Positions 4,724 through 5,162 of a DNA stretch of 5,162 bases are shown piece after piece. A program made the translations under genes and the position numbers. The notes under the pieces are model-generated. The model saw only the letters and a program-made list of their open reading frames with translations. It did not search any database and had not been told where the DNA came from. Source of the stretch: an uncultured Bacteroidales bacterium (GTDB taxonomy: Bacteria; Bacteroidota; Bacteroidia; Bacteroidales; Paludibacteraceae); contig CALGCU010000056.1 of NCBI GenBank assembly GCA_937886455.1, forward strand, positions 1 through 5,162, given 5' to 3'. Numbering within the stretch: position 1 is the first letter of the stretch; each line of letters begins with the position of its first letter.

Positions 4724-5162
4724 ATGACTGCAATAGAATTCAACCACGTCAGCAAGCAATACCGTCTTGGCCTTGTCAGCACTCGCACCCTGAGTCACGA
4801 CTTGAACCGTTGGTGGACAATGAACATATTAGGCAAAGAAGACCCCTATCTAAAAATAGGCTCAGTAAACGACCGCACCCAAAAAGCCGATTCAGAATAT
4901 GTATGGGCATTACGTGACATAGACTTCAAGGTTGAGCAAGGCGACGTAGTAGGTATCATCGGAAAGAACGGTGCAGGCAAGAGCACACTGTTGAAACTTT
5001 TGAGTAAGGTCACTGCTCCCACCACGGGCACCATCCGTGCACGTGGTCGTATAGCCAGTCTGTTGGAAGTAGGCACGGGTTTCCACCCAGAGATGACAGG
5101 CAGGGAGAATATTTATATGAACGGTGCCATCATGGGTATGACCAAGCAGGAAATTGCTGGTA
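4724..5162 (+). CDS. Polysaccharide-export ABC transporter ATP-binding protein (Wzt/TagH type), 3' end outside window
   Basis: The first 146 codons are visible; the frame is still open at the window edge. The protein would power export of an undecaprenyl-linked polysaccharide across the inner membrane with a two-domain permease (Wzm/TagG type). IEFNHVSKQY at the N terminus, then an insertion with RWWTMNILGK (29-38) before the core, is typical of this subfamily. The Walker A motif is GKNGAGKST (80-88). GTGFHPEMTGRENI (117-130) is the hallmark of Wzt/TagH ATPases; its Q-loop lacks the usual glutamine, with Glu115-Val116 at about that position. Signature motif, Walker B and any C-terminal glycan-binding domain are beyond the window, so Wzt versus TagH cannot be settled. 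The start is taken as ATG 4724 right after the leader repeat. The permease is not upstream and would be expected further downstream. Confidence 0.92.
   Translation, partial: MTAIEFNHVSKQYRLGLVSTRTLSHDLNRWWTMNILGKEDPYLKIGSVNDRTQKADSEYVWALRDIDFKVEQGDVVGIIGKNGAGKSTLLKLLSKVTAPTTGTIRARGRIASLLEVGTGFHPEMTGRENIYMNGAIMGMTKQEIAG

Overview
The window looks like part of a surface-polysaccharide (capsule or O-antigen-like) biosynthesis locus from a member of the Bacteroidales (Bacteroides, Phocaeicola or Prevotella type). The grounds are the gene content, the A/T-rich start regions without convincing Shine-Dalgarno sequences, and a promoter-like site with the Bacteroidetes -7 pattern TAnnTTTG (TACCTTTG at 4099-4106). 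All genes lie on the + strand. Nothing in the sequence fixes the genus.

Region 1 (3-4034) is a compact run of four genes with gaps of 58, 55 and 13 bases. They are the 3' part of a ketoacyl-ACP synthase III-like enzyme, a PglC-type phosphoglycosyl transferase that would start a glycan on undecaprenyl phosphate, a PglE-type PLP aminotransferase for a 4-keto-6-deoxy nucleotide sugar, and UDP-glucose 6-dehydrogenase, which makes UDP-glucuronate. Together they would provide an amino-deoxy first sugar, attach it to the lipid carrier and supply a uronic acid. The acetyltransferase PglD, which sits between pglC and pglE in Campylobacter, is absent from that position; the 55-base gap there holds a 10-bp-stem inverted repeat instead.

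Region 2 (4035-4301) has no intact gene. It carries a probable promoter and then a 3' remnant of a four-helix-bundle gene.

Region 3 (4302-5162) has an intact four-helix-bundle gene (23S rRNA intervening-sequence protein family) and, seven bases after a flanking repeat ends, the 5' part of a Wzt/TagH-type polysaccharide-export ABC ATPase that runs off the window. The four-helix-bundle gene is bracketed by repeats. Its last 117 bases are duplicated upstream at 113/117 identity with only synonymous changes in the coding part. A 29-bp exact repeat ends six bases before both the four-helix-bundle start codon and the ABC start codon. This looks like a small gene cassette, or the remains of a tandem array, inserted into the leader of the export genes. 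It is the most unusual structure in the window.
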